DNA from: JBOHUX01 sp050734915
GTDB taxonomy: Bacteria; Chloroflexota; Dormibacteria; Dormibacterales; Dormibacteraceae
Direction of reading: 5' to 3'
Length of the DNA: 13,394 nt
Assembly (NCBI GenBank): GCA_050734915.1
Contig: JBOHUX010000057.1
Coordinates: 1-13,394, forward strand
Shown: positions 1 to 6,235 of the stretch, piece after piece
Numbering within the stretch: position 1 is the first letter of the stretch
Layout: the number at the start of each line of letters is the position of its first letter
Program-made: the position numbers and the translations under genes
Notes under the pieces: model-generated
Told to the model about the DNA's origin: nothing
The model's input: the letters and a program-made list of their open reading frames with translations, nothing else
Database searches by the model: none

Positions 1-35
1 CCCGCCTGGCGAGGGCGATCGAGGCGCTGCCCTAG
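1..35 (+). CDS. 3' end of an unidentified protein gene (partial)
   Basis: In the third forward frame the first bases read as a short C-terminal tail, RLARAIEALP, ending at a TAG at 33-35. The tail is amphipathic and uses G/C-ending codons, as real genes here do. It stops 13 bases before the convergent end of the next gene. A tail of this type is common at the C-terminus of many enzymes, including PLP-dependent aminotransferases, but ten residues cannot identify a family. This could equally be a chance open frame. Confidence 0.3.
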   Translation, partial: RLARAIEALP

Positions 36-48
36 CCGGGGCCTGAGG

Positions 49-381
49 TCAGCCCGCCAGCCGGTCGATCTTGGCGGCGAGGATGAAGTCGTTGTCGGTG
101 AGCCCGCCCGCCGCGTGGGTGGTCAGACGGACGGTCACCCTGCCCCATCCGACCTGGAGATCCGGATGGTGGCCCTCCTCCTCGGCGATCGGGGCGATCA
201 GGTTCACGAACCCCACCGCGGCCACGAAGTCCTTGAAGCGGAACGACCTCACCAGAGCCGTGCCGCCCTCGATCTCCCAGCCCGGAACCTGCCCGCGAAG
301 CTCGGCCGCGCGTTCGGCGGAAAGGGGCGGAGTGCCCTTCTCGCAGGCCTCGCAGTGGCGTCCGGCGAGCCCCTCGGCCAT
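49..381 (-). CDS. phhB: Pterin-4a-carbinolamine dehydratase (PCD/DCoH family)
   Basis: The 110-residue product matches the PCD family (4a-hydroxytetrahydrobiopterin dehydratase). This enzyme dehydrates the 4a-hydroxy-pterin formed by aromatic amino acid hydroxylases; in bacteria lacking those it is often linked to molybdopterin or folate metabolism. The diagnostic core is present: EEGHHPDL at residues 68-75 (His71, His72, Pro73), then WGRVTVRLTTH ending at His89, then GGLTDNDF at 92-99. Length is normal for this small cytoplasmic protein. I chose the ATG at 381, giving MAEGLAGRHC, a usual beginning for the family; a TTG three codons upstream is the alternative. It lies divergently beside the tRNA pair, about 38 bases from the tRNA-Val start. 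No hydroxylase gene is visible in the window, so the physiological substrate is unresolved. Confidence 0.93.
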   Translation of the reverse strand: MAEGLAGRHCEACEKGTPPLSAERAAELRGQVPGWEIEGGTALVRSFRFKDFVAAVGFVNLIAPIAEEEGHHPDLQVGWGRVTVRLTTHAAGGLTDNDFILAAKIDRLAG

Positions 382-404
382 CGCCTGCAAGCTTAGCCCC
401 TCGA

Positions 405-410
405 TAGAAT
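405..410 (+). promoter_or_regulatory. Probable -10 element of the tRNA promoter
   Basis: TAGAAT lies ten bases upstream of the first base of tRNA-Val, the expected distance for a short-leader tRNA transcript. The -35 region around 382-387 (CGCCTG) is poor. The same TAGAAT hexamer recurs in the strong promoter at the end of the window. Confidence 0.5.
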
Positions 411-419
411 GGCGCCAGC

Positions 420-494
420 GGGCGGCTAGCTCAGCGGGAGAGCGCTTGCTTCACACGCAAGAGGTCGCTGGTTCGAAACCAGCGCCGCCCACCA
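420..494 (+). tRNA. tRNA-Val (anticodon CAC), CCA encoded
   Basis: The cloverleaf is complete. The acceptor stem GGGCGGC (420-426) pairs with GCCGCCC (484-490). The anticodon stem CTTGC/GCAAG encloses the loop TTCACAC, with anticodon CAC at 452-454, which reads GUG. The T-arm is GCTGG-TTCGAAA-CCAGC. The discriminator is A491, and CCA is genomically encoded at 492-494. It is followed 11 bases later by a tRNA-Glu in the same direction, so the two are probably co-transcribed. Confidence 0.97.
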
Positions 495-505
495 ATCGCC
501 GGCAT

Positions 506-579
506 GGCCCCGTCGTCTAGTGGACCAGGACGCAGCCCTCTCAAGGCTGAGATCGCGGGTTCGAATCCCGCCGGGGCTA
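506..579 (+). tRNA. tRNA-Glu (anticodon CTC), CCA not encoded
   Basis: The acceptor strand GGCCCCG (506-512) pairs with CGGGGCT (572-578) with a G-U closing pair. The anticodon stem CAGCC/GGCTG encloses CTCTCAA, giving anticodon CTC at 540-542, which reads GAG. The T-arm is GCGGG-TTCGAAT-CCCGC. The discriminator is A579, and the next bases are CAC, so CCA must be added post-transcriptionally, unlike in the neighbouring tRNA-Val. A LexA-type palindrome begins four bases after the gene. The 3' ends of tRNA genes are common integration sites for mobile elements. Confidence 0.97.
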
Positions 580-582
580 CAC

Positions 583-596
583 CGAACACATGTTCG
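583..596. promoter_or_regulatory. LexA/SOS-box-like palindrome CGAACACATGTTCG
   Basis: This is a perfect 6-bp inverted repeat, CGAACA-CA-TGTTCG. It satisfies the Gram-positive SOS-box consensus CGAACRNRYGTTCG (GAAC-N4-GTTC) at every position. It lies immediately after tRNA-Glu and 216 bases upstream of the hydrolase start. No classical SOS gene (recA, lexA, imuB, dnaE2) is next to it, so it may be a relict of a lost gene, control something unexpected, or occur by chance. Confidence 0.5.
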
Positions 597-812
597 ATCC
601 AGGGCATCTGCTGCGTGGCGGTCTCTCTTCCGCCAAGATGAGTGGCGCGGGGTCCCGCTCGATGCAACGTTCGAGAGCATCGAGCGCGTCGTATGTGATG
701 GCGGGAGGGCTCCCTGTTCGGCCGAGCAGCGACGTCCCACCGATGAGTTTGGGTGGGGACCCAGTCTCTTATGTCGAGACCTCCGTTCAAGGAAGACACA
801 AGGAGCGTGACC
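597..812 (+). other. Intergenic region upstream of the hydrolase gene
   Basis: I see no protein-coding or RNA gene here. A short inverted repeat GTCTC-TTATGTC-GAGAC lies at 764-780, about 30 bases upstream of the hydrolase start codon, where an operator could sit. No convincing -35/-10 pair is visible. Confidence 0.35.
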
Positions 813-1634
813 ATGACCACGGACTCGACGAACACCACGGCGCCGGGCCAGTACGCCACGGTCAACGGCATCAACATGTACTACGAGTCCCACGGCACCG
901 GGCGGCCGCTCGTGCTCCTCCACGGCGGGCTCGGATCCGGCGAAATGTTCGCGCCAGTCCTGCCCCAGCTGGCGGCGGGCCACCAGGTAATCCTTCCGGA
1001 CCTCCAGGGGCACGGCCGGACAGCCGACATCGACCGGCCGATCGACGTCCGGCTCATGGCTGATGACATTGCCGCCCTGATCGATCACCTCGAGCTCGAC
1101 AGGCCTGACCTCGTCGGCTTTTCGCTCGGCGGCGGGGTGGCGCTGCACACCGCGGCCAAATACCCGGACAAGCTGCGCCGGCTCGTCGTCGTATCGGCGA
1201 ACGTGCAGCGCGACGCGATCCCGGCCGAGATGCTGGCCCAGCAAGGCCAGGTCAGCGCGGCGGCGGCCGAGTTCATGAAAGAGACGCCTATGTACCAGGG
1301 CTACATCCTGGTCGCGCCCCACCCAGAGGACTTCCCGAAACTGCTCGACAAGATCGGCCAGTCGATGGCGAAGGACTTCGACTACAGCAATGACGTTAAG
1401 GGCCTCCAGATGCCGACGCTGATCATGTGCGCGGACGCCGACATGGCGCCGCCCAGCCACTACGTCGAGGTCTTCAAGCTGCTCGACGGCGGTCTCCGCG
1501 ACGGCGGATGGATGGGGGAGGGGCGACCCCAGGGCGGCCACGCGCTGGCCATTGTGCCGAACACGACCCACTACAACATCAATATGTCGCCGCTGTTCGC
1601 GGCGAACACACTCGAGTTCCTCGACCAGAAGTAG
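813..1634 (+). CDS. Alpha/beta hydrolase
   Basis: The 273-residue protein has the alpha/beta-hydrolase fold. The oxyanion-hole segment LVLLHGG is at residues 33-39. The strand PDLQGHGRT at 62-70 is followed by the nucleophile elbow GFSLGG with Ser104. The likely catalytic acid is in CADAD near Asp208/Asp210, and the catalytic His is in NTTHY at 253. Length is typical of soluble esterases, lactonases and haloalkane dehalogenase-like enzymes, but the substrate cannot be read from the sequence. I chose the ATG at 813 because AAGGAG lies 7 bases upstream (800-805); a GTG 60 bases earlier lacks this support. A DHFR-like reductase gene begins 35 bases after the stop, so the two probably formed an operon. 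Confidence 0.9.
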   Translation: MTTDSTNTTAPGQYATVNGINMYYESHGTGRPLVLLHGGLGSGEMFAPVLPQLAAGHQVILPDLQGHGRTADIDRPIDVRLMADDIAALIDHLELDRPDLVGFSLGGGVALHTAAKYPDKLRRLVVVSANVQRDAIPAEMLAQQGQVSAAAAEFMKETPMYQGYILVAPHPEDFPKLLDKIGQSMAKDFDYSNDVKGLQMPTLIMCADADMAPPSHYVEVFKLLDGGLRDGGWMGEGRPQGGHALAIVPNTTHYNINMSPLFAANTLEFLDQK

Positions 1635-1669
1635 CCGCCCCTGATATACCGCAGGAAAAGGACAGGACG

Positions 1670-2244
1670 ATGCCGGAACTTCTCATCGACTTCATCACTT
1701 CACTCGACGGCTACGCGGCCGCTGAGGGATGGCCGGGCTGGTGGGGGCTGGAAGGGCCCGAGTACCTGGCATGGCTCGGAGAGGCCCCTGAAGCCGATTA
1801 CACGGTGTGATGGGCGCCACCACCTACCGAGTCATGTCGGAATTCGCCGCCGCTGGCGAGCCCGGTACCCAATCCCTGGCGGGCATGTCGAAGGTCGTCT
1901 TCTCTAAGACGTTGCGCGAGCCCCTGGCGTGGGCCAACACGCGAGTCGTCGCCCGGGACGCCGTTGAGGCCGTGCGCGAGATGAAGGTCAGCGAATCGAA
2001 GTCGATGCGCACGATCGGCAGCCTCACCCTATGCCGCTCGCTGCTGAAGGCCGGTCTGGTGAGCCGGTTCCGCGTTGTCGTGTTTCCCGTGATCACCGGG
2101 AGCACTGGACGGGAGAGGATCTACGACGGCTATCCCGATGTTGCGCTCGACATGATCAGCAGTCGCATGTTCGACGGGCGGATCCAACTGCTTGAGTACG
2201 TTCCTAGGATTCTGTCGGGGCCGCCAGGTTCGGCGAAGGTATGA
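1670..2244 (+). pseudogene. Dihydrofolate reductase/RibD C-terminal-like reductase, frameshifted
   Basis: Two overlapping frames together spell one protein of about 190 residues of the DHFR-like family (RibD C-terminal domain, YyaP-type NADPH reductases). The first frame, from ATG 1670 with AGGAAAAGGA upstream, gives MPELLIDFITSLDGYAAAEG and 46 residues ending at a TGA at 1808-1810. The second frame opens at GTG 1807 and continues with MGATTYRVM, then RTIGSLTLCRSLLKAGLV, FPVITGSTGRERIYDGYPD and a terminal DGRIQLLEYVP. Family members normally read through this point as a leucine or valine followed by MG, so one base is missing near 1807-1809. The TGATG overlap could allow restart, but a split protein would lack the N-terminal strand. 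A sequencing error is possible; true decay fits the broken genes further on. Confidence 0.8.
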
Positions 2245-2480
2245 GCCGTGACGAGCCCAGCTCACTCACAAGTAAGAGGTACTCACGTCGCATCCCCGGG
2301 TTCGGCGACATCCCCAGGTTCGCGACGCGACCTCTCGTCCGGGTCAAGTAGACGGTGGCCGGATCCACTCGAAGTCACCGAGACTGGTCGATGGGTTCTG
2401 GCTGCCTGCCGCTGGCCCGACCATCCCAGCCGAGGGCTCAGCGTCGCGCTCGATCGAAACGAAGGCAGATATCTCCTCGG
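2245..2480. other. Non-coding or degraded stretch with no recognisable gene
   Basis: Neither strand gives a product I recognise here, and the strong third-position G/C bias of neighbouring genes is lost. A frame descending from the degraded antitoxin gene stays open on the - strand to 2283, but after about 2480 its codon use no longer looks coding. This may be the scar of the deletion that removed the 3' part of that gene. Confidence 0.4.
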
Positions 2481-3246
2481 TCGGGTGGCCTCCCGGCCCC
2501 CGAGGTAGCGGATGACCTCGCCCTTCCGCGCGGACGGCCGCGACCTTGGCGCCCACCTCGACATCCATCCCTCCGGCAGGGACGCTTTGACTCCTTCTGA
2601 TCCAGAGAGGAAGCCGGCCAGCTTCAAGGCTTCGACGACGTCAGGAATCTCGTCGCTGTACGGCCCGTAGCTATACGCGTAGAAGCGCGGATGCTCGGCA
2701 GCGAGCTTCTGCTCGATGACGTACAAGAGCTTCTGCAATCGGGTCATGCCGACAATGGCGTCGTCGCCCTTGCCGCCGGGAGAGTGCAGCAGCAGGACCA
2801 TGAGGTCCTTCATAGACGGTCGTCCGGCCAGCTTCGGGTCGATGCCAAGGCTCTCCTCCTCTCTGGTGAGCGCGGCTTCGATCCACTCGCGGGCGAGACG
2901 GTGGAAGGGGCGTCGCGGCTCATCCGCCCGCTCCTGCAAGTCGTCAAGGGTGTCGTTGTCGAGCTTGATGTTCAGCTGCTCCGCCTGGGGTTCATCGGGA
3001 GAGGCGCTGTTGACCGGCGGTGCCGATTTGCGCAGAGCCTCGACGATCCAGGCGCGGGCGAGCGCGTCGTACGGCAGCGACTTGGCCGCTGCGACGGCCT
3101 TGATGCGCGCCAGGAGGCGCGTGGGGATGCGCCACGGTGATCTGCGCCGTCTTCGGCCGCGGCACCAGCTCGGGCGCCTCGGGCAGCGTGTCCCACACGG
3201 CCGACCAGTCCCGGTCGAGCAGCGAGTCGTGGCGGTCCTGAGTCAT
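2283..3246 (-). pseudogene. Frameshifted CopG/RHH antitoxin fused to a YwgA/Panacea-like domain
   Basis: The ATG at 3246 begins MTQDRHDSLLDRDWSAVWD and runs to PKTAQITV. An extra G near 3132 then breaks the frame. Reading on in the next frame gives RIPTRLLARIKAVAAAKSLP and YDALARAWIVEALRK, a CopG-type antitoxin RHH domain of the kind paired with BrnT toxins. A second RHH-like segment follows (LNIKLDNDTLDDLQERA, then FHRLAREWIEAALTREE). The same frame continues into MTRLQKLLYVIEQKL and FYAYSYGPYSDEIPDVVEAL, the hallmark K/R-LQKLLY and YGPYS signature of YwgA and the Panacea (DUF4065/SocA-like) antitoxin domain. The frame loses family resemblance after about 2568 and coding character after about 2480, so the C-terminus is probably gone. 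The start overlaps the stop of a toxin remnant as ATGA. Domain identity is by recalled motif and the YwgA-versus-Panacea choice is open. Confidence 0.72.
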
Positions 3247-3380
3247 CGTTCGTGCTGCCGGTAGGTCTGGCGCTCGGGGTCGGTCATCTCGCGGGCGCTG
3301 TAGACCCGGACGACGCCGTTCGGCTACTGCTCGTACACCAGGAACAGCATCCGGCCGCCCTCTTCGACGGCCCACTCATC
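3243..3380 (-). pseudogene. BrnT-like toxin, C-terminal remnant with an internal stop
   Basis: The - strand frame reads DEWAVEEGGRMLFLVYEQ, then a TAG at 3326-3324, then NGVVRVYSAREMTDPERQTY and RQHER to a TGA at 3245-3243. The second half matches the conserved end of BrnT ribonuclease toxins (a strand with a hydrophobic-R-hydrophobic pattern, then S/T-AR-x-MT-x-x-ERxxY). The usual N-terminal half, beginning with an FEWD-type segment, is absent. The stop overlaps the antitoxin start by ATGA, the toxin-first gene order known for brnTA operons. The premature stop and missing N-terminus make it non-functional unless one stop is a sequencing error and the gene is fused elsewhere. Confidence 0.65.
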
Positions 3381-3453
3381 CGGCTGTCTCCTTCTTGAAT
3401 CCAGCCGGGCGCGTGCGTGATCATGATCGAGACGGCGGCGGCCGCCTGAGGCG

Positions 3454-3885
3454 TCAGCGGCTGCCGGTGGCGGCGGGCGCGTGCGCCGGCTGCAGGATCC
3501 GGATGGCGTTGCCGAAGGGGTCGCGGATGCCGCAGTCGACGCCGTAGCCGTGGTCGGTCGGCTCCTGCGTGAACTCCACGCCGCGGGCCCTCAGCGTCTC
3601 GGCGGTCTTGCGGCAGTCACCGGTCGTGAGCGCCAGCCAGCCGATGGCACCCTTGCTCACCAGCTCTCGGATCTGCTCGGTGGTCGCCTCGTCCATGACG
3701 GGCGGCCCCGGCTCCTGCAGGTAGACCTCGTGCCCAGGATCGCCGGGCACCCGCACCGTCAGCCAGCGGGTGGGGCCAGCCTTGTAGTCGCCGCCGACCT
3801 CGAGGCCGAGCTTGCCGACGTAGAAGTCGAGAGCCTGGTCCTGGTCGAGAACGAAGATCGTTGTGACGGAGATGGCGTTGAACAT
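3454..3885 (-). CDS. VOC superfamily (glyoxalase/bleomycin-resistance-like) protein
   Basis: The 143-residue protein shows two VOC half-repeats. The first has ISVTTIFVLDQDQALDFYV at residues 5-23 followed by KLGLEV. The second has GWLALTT at 82-88, then RARGVEFTQEP and a terminal GIRDPFGNAIRILQP at 119-133, the typical C-terminal strand. VOC proteins include glyoxalases, dioxygenases and drug-sequestering proteins; the substrate here is unknown. I chose ATG 3885, preceded by AGGATGGGG; an in-frame ATG at 3894 is possible. The gene starts within a few bases of the stop of the upstream AraC-type regulator, so the two are almost certainly translationally coupled, with the VOC protein as probable effector or target. 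Confidence 0.88.
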   Translation of the reverse strand: MFNAISVTTIFVLDQDQALDFYVGKLGLEVGGDYKAGPTRWLTVRVPGDPGHEVYLQEPGPPVMDEATTEQIRELVSKGAIGWLALTTGDCRKTAETLRARGVEFTQEPTDHGYGVDCGIRDPFGNAIRILQPAHAPAATGSR

Positions 3886-3895
3886 GCGCCCCATC

Positions 3896-4318
3896 CTAGT
3901 GACGGTTGGGCGAGGCCGCTTCTCCAAAAGTGCTCGGTCGCATGGCGGCCATCAGGAAGCAGGTCGGCCCCACCGCCACCGGCGCCCGCTGCCGGTAACG
4001 GGTCGGTGACTCGCCGACGATGTCGCGGAAGGTCCGGCTGAAGGTGCCCAGGCTGGTGAACCCCACGTCGCAGCAGATCGTGGTTACCTCCCGGTCCGTC
4101 TCGGTGAGGAGGAACATCGCGCGCTCCACACGGCGGCGCTGCAGATAGCGATGGGGCGGCTCGCCGAAGGTGGCGCGAAAGCTGCGTATGAAGTGCTTTT
4201 CCGAGAGGCCGGCGATGGCGGCCAGCCTCGGGATGTCGAGCGGCCCTGCGTAGGTGCGGTCCATGGCGTCGCGGGCCCGCAGCAGGCGGCGGTTGAGCTG
4301 CTCGACGGCAGGCGTCAC
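3896..4318 (-). CDS. AraC-family transcriptional regulator, DNA-binding domain only
   Basis: The 140-residue protein consists almost entirely of the two helix-turn-helix motifs of the AraC/XylS family. HTH1 is LDIPRLAAIAGLSEKHF (27-43) with the linker FGEPPHRYL. HTH2 is TTICCDVGFTSLGTFSR (79-95), ending in the family signature FRDIVGESPTRYR. There is no N-terminal sugar-binding or cupin domain, so any ligand sensing must be external or by the short C-terminal tail. The start is a GTG at 4318 with GGAG about nine bases upstream. It overlaps the leader of the VOC gene and lies divergent from msrB across about 110 bases, which probably hold both promoters. Stand-alone AraC + VOC pairs are familiar from high-GC Gram-positive genomes. 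Confidence 0.9.
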   Translation of the reverse strand: MTPAVEQLNRRLLRARDAMDRTYAGPLDIPRLAAIAGLSEKHFIRSFRATFGEPPHRYLQRRRVERAMFLLTETDREVTTICCDVGFTSLGTFSRTFRDIVGESPTRYRQRAPVAVGPTCFLMAAMRPSTFGEAASPNRH

Positions 4319-4432
4319 CGCTCAAGTCTCCGCTCTCGGGCGCAGCGACCGCATCCGGCCCCCGGAAGGCAATGCCCGGGGTTGGCCACCCGGGCGGGTG
4401 GGTAGACATCGGTCGTGGGCGTCGAAAGACGG

Positions 4433-4822
4433 GTGAGCAAGACCGAGGACGACTGGCGGCGAGAGCTGGCGCCGGACCGGTATCACGTCCTTCGGGAGAA
4501 GGGGACCGAGCGGCCCTTCAGTGGCGAGTACTGGGACACCACCACGCCCGGTGTCTACCGGTGCGCCGCCTGCAAGGCCGACTTGTTCGACTCCGAGACC
4601 AAGTTCGAGGCGCACTGCGGCTGGCCGAGCTTCTACGCTCCCGCCGAGGGATCGGACCTGGAGGAGCACGAGGATCGGAGCCTTTTCATGCGCCGCACCG
4701 AGGTCGTGTGCGGTGCCTGCGGCGGGCATCTGGGCCATGTGTTCGACGACGGGCCGCCGCCGACCGGCCTCCGCTACTGCATCAACTCGGCCTCCATCGA
4801 GCTGGTCCCGACCGGGAGCTGA
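4433..4822 (+). CDS. msrB: Peptide-methionine (R)-S-oxide reductase MsrB
   Basis: The 129-residue protein matches MsrB, which reduces methionine-R-sulfoxide in oxidised proteins using thioredoxin. Visible features are the structural zinc site CAAC (Cys44, Cys47) with CGAC (Cys93, Cys96), the core HCGWPSF (61-67), GHLGHVF (98-104), and the catalytic cysteine in RYCINSAS at Cys116. Cys62 may serve as the resolving residue. I chose the GTG at 4433, giving MSKTEDDWRR, because MsrB proteins usually begin close to this point. A GTG at 4415 adds six residues and cannot be excluded, since neither has a clear Shine-Dalgarno. It is convergent with the methionine synthase fragment 12 bases downstream. 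Confidence 0.94.
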   Translation: MSKTEDDWRRELAPDRYHVLREKGTERPFSGEYWDTTTPGVYRCAACKADLFDSETKFEAHCGWPSFYAPAEGSDLEEHEDRSLFMRRTEVVCGACGGHLGHVFDDGPPPTGLRYCINSASIELVPTGS

Positions 4823-4834
4823 ACCCCCCTCCGG

Positions 4835-5014
4835 CTACCCCGGCTCGTAGCCGAGTTTCGGTCGCAGCCAGCGCTCGACCTCGGGGATCTCCATCCCCCG
4901 CCGGCGGGCGTAGTCCTCGACCTGGTCCCGTCCGAGCTTGCCGACCGTGAAGTAGCGCGCCTCGGGATGGGCGAGGTAGAGGCCCGCCACCGAGGCGGCC
5001 GGGGTCATCGCGAA
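4835..5014 (-). pseudogene. metH: 3' fragment of cobalamin-dependent methionine synthase
   Basis: About 59 codons on the - strand match the very end of MetH, in the AdoMet-binding activation domain. Seen are AMTPAASVAGLYLAHPEA, then YFTVGKLGRDQVEDYARRRG, and WLRPKLGYEPG followed by the stop at 4837-4835. The whole protein is about 1,200 residues, so over 95% is missing. The match begins abruptly at the FAM at 5014-5006; the codons before it do not resemble MetH. There is no start codon of its own in the matched region. This is a deletion or rearrangement remnant. An intact metH elsewhere in the genome is likely but cannot be seen here. Confidence 0.85.
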
Positions 5015-5036
5015 GCACGGTGACGGCCCGCCCGGT

Positions 5037-5528
5037 TCAGCGCCGATCCTGCGCAGGTGCCGTTTCCTCGTCGGTGAGGCTGCGTTGCAGGTCGAGCAGG
5101 ACCGCGCCAAGCGGTCCGGGAGCGCGTGTCCTGGGCGGCAGGCGTCGGAGGATGCCGCGCACCTCTGAGGACGCCTGTCTCTCGGCCCAGCCGACGATGT
5201 CAGCCCCAGCGCTTGGGTTGTTCCGGGCCGCCAGAGCGGCGGCTCTAGCCGCGCACGCGGGCCCGCCAAGTGCGTGGGAAGCCATGTGCGCCACCGCCAC
5301 CGCGTGTCCGGCGGCCCGGGCAGCAGCTACGGCAGCCGGATCGGCCACCTCACGAGCCGCCGCATGCGCCTGGGCGGCCAGGGCGCGGGCTGCTCCGATC
5401 CGCAGTTCTCCGCGAGCAAATGCCCGGGCGCCCTCGATCGCATCCCGGGGACGCACGTCATCCGGAGATCCCGTCTCAAAGAGTGCGAGCGTCCGTTCGG
5501 CGCAGCCAGCGGCCCACTCGCACCATTC
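5037..5528 (-). pseudogene. Imm5-like putative immunity protein, 5' end lost or frameshifted
   Basis: The frame reads EWCEWAAGCAERTLALFE, then DDVRPRDAIEGARAFARGEL, then an alanine-rich region with AAVAAARAAGHAVAVAHMAS (near 5280-5340). The order CAExxLxLFE, RPRDAIxxARAFARGE, AAARAAGxAxAxAH is that of the Imm5-like family found in actinobacterial polymorphic-toxin settings. No ATG, GTG or TTG start exists upstream of 5456 before the frame closes, yet similarity extends to about 5528. The adjacent frame just before that point reads IRVESLQVGE, which would make a natural N-terminus if joined, so a small indel near 5525 is likely. A shortened product from GTG 5456 would lack the first helices. 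No cognate toxin gene is in the window. Confidence 0.6.
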
Positions 5529-5628
5529 TCCCCGACCTGCAAGGACTCGACGCGAATTCGTATCCCGGGGCCGCAGGTTCTCCCGCCCCGATCAGCGATC
5601 GCCCAGCGCGTCCCGCGCGACGATCCCG

Positions 5629-6009
5629 CTACGACGCGAGCGTCGTGTCGCGCGACATTTTGACCCAGGGCTGCGCCCAGTAGCGAGACGCGGACAATGA
5701 GCCGTTCGTCAAGATCACGCGGGTCCCGCTCAGCGCCACCTTGCACGGGGAGAAGCCACCACCCGGCCAGGGCCATCGTGATCGCGAGCATTCGGCGTGA
5801 GGGCGGCGGCTCCGCTCCCACCGCGGGCGCCGGAGCCCGCCGAGGACGATGGCTCCGGCGCCCGGCCGGGTCCGCCGGGGGGCCACCGGCGGCGCCTCGA
5901 GCGCCTGGCGAGCTCCTGAGCGCCAGCCCGTCAGCGCGGCGATGGCTGTGATGATCGGGCTCATCGCCAGGCAGGCGACGAGGAGCTCCATCGTCTGCCT
6001 GTCAAACAT
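5629..6009 (-). CDS. Hypothetical small membrane protein (doubtful)
   Basis: From ATG 6009, with GGGGA about six bases upstream, the product begins MFDRQTMELLVACLAMSPII and continues TAIAALTGW, one clear membrane segment near residues 8-28. An arginine- and proline-rich stretch follows. The second half has high third-position G/C but looks unlike a conserved domain. In the neighbouring - frame a second hydrophobic segment, MLAITMALAGWWLLPVQ, lies at about 5741-5791, so the original gene may have had two membrane spans with a frameshift near 5830. I do not recognise a family. It may be another decaying gene. Confidence 0.35.
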   Translation of the reverse strand: MFDRQTMELLVACLAMSPIITAIAALTGWRSGARQALEAPPVAPRRTRPGAGAIVLGGLRRPRWERSRRPHAECSRSRWPWPGGGFSPCKVALSGTRVILTNGSLSASRYWAQPWVKMSRDTTLAS

Positions 6010-6235
6010 GGCGGTCCCCGGTTTGAGAAGCGGCCGGGCGGCTTCGGACCCACCCCCCGGCGGCGTCGGCGCCAGGGTATCACGGCACCGGTTTCACGAG
6101 GGCCGCCGGAGGGGGCACGGAAACACGATTTCCGGCGTTAGTGCATATGCCGGCTGGTCAGACCCACAAGTGGGCGTTTTCGCATCGAGAGCGCAGGGGA
6201 CCTCACACGATCCGCCGCGAGGAGGCGTGCAGCGA
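6010..6235 (+). promoter_or_regulatory. Intergenic region upstream of mreB, presumed promoter region
   Basis: No gene is visible here; the region separates the divergent small membrane protein from mreB and must carry the promoter of the mreB-rodA/PBP unit unless transcription enters from further upstream. An imperfect dyad, CCGGC at 6132-6136 and GCCGG at 6149-6153 with a 12-base AT-richer loop, is the only local structure. I cannot assign a -35/-10 pair with confidence. Confidence 0.35.

Noticed and set aside
36..58. Possible bidirectional terminator dyad GGCCTGA-GG-TCAGCC between the convergent genes
   Set aside because: The stem is interrupted by a C-C mismatch, is short, has no T-run, and overlaps the stop codon of the - strand gene.
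426..1571. Long - strand open frame opposite the tRNAs and hydrolase
   Set aside because: It crosses both tRNA genes and the whole hydrolase and is rich in Arg, Val, Asp and His. It is a by-product of high GC content opposite a real gene.
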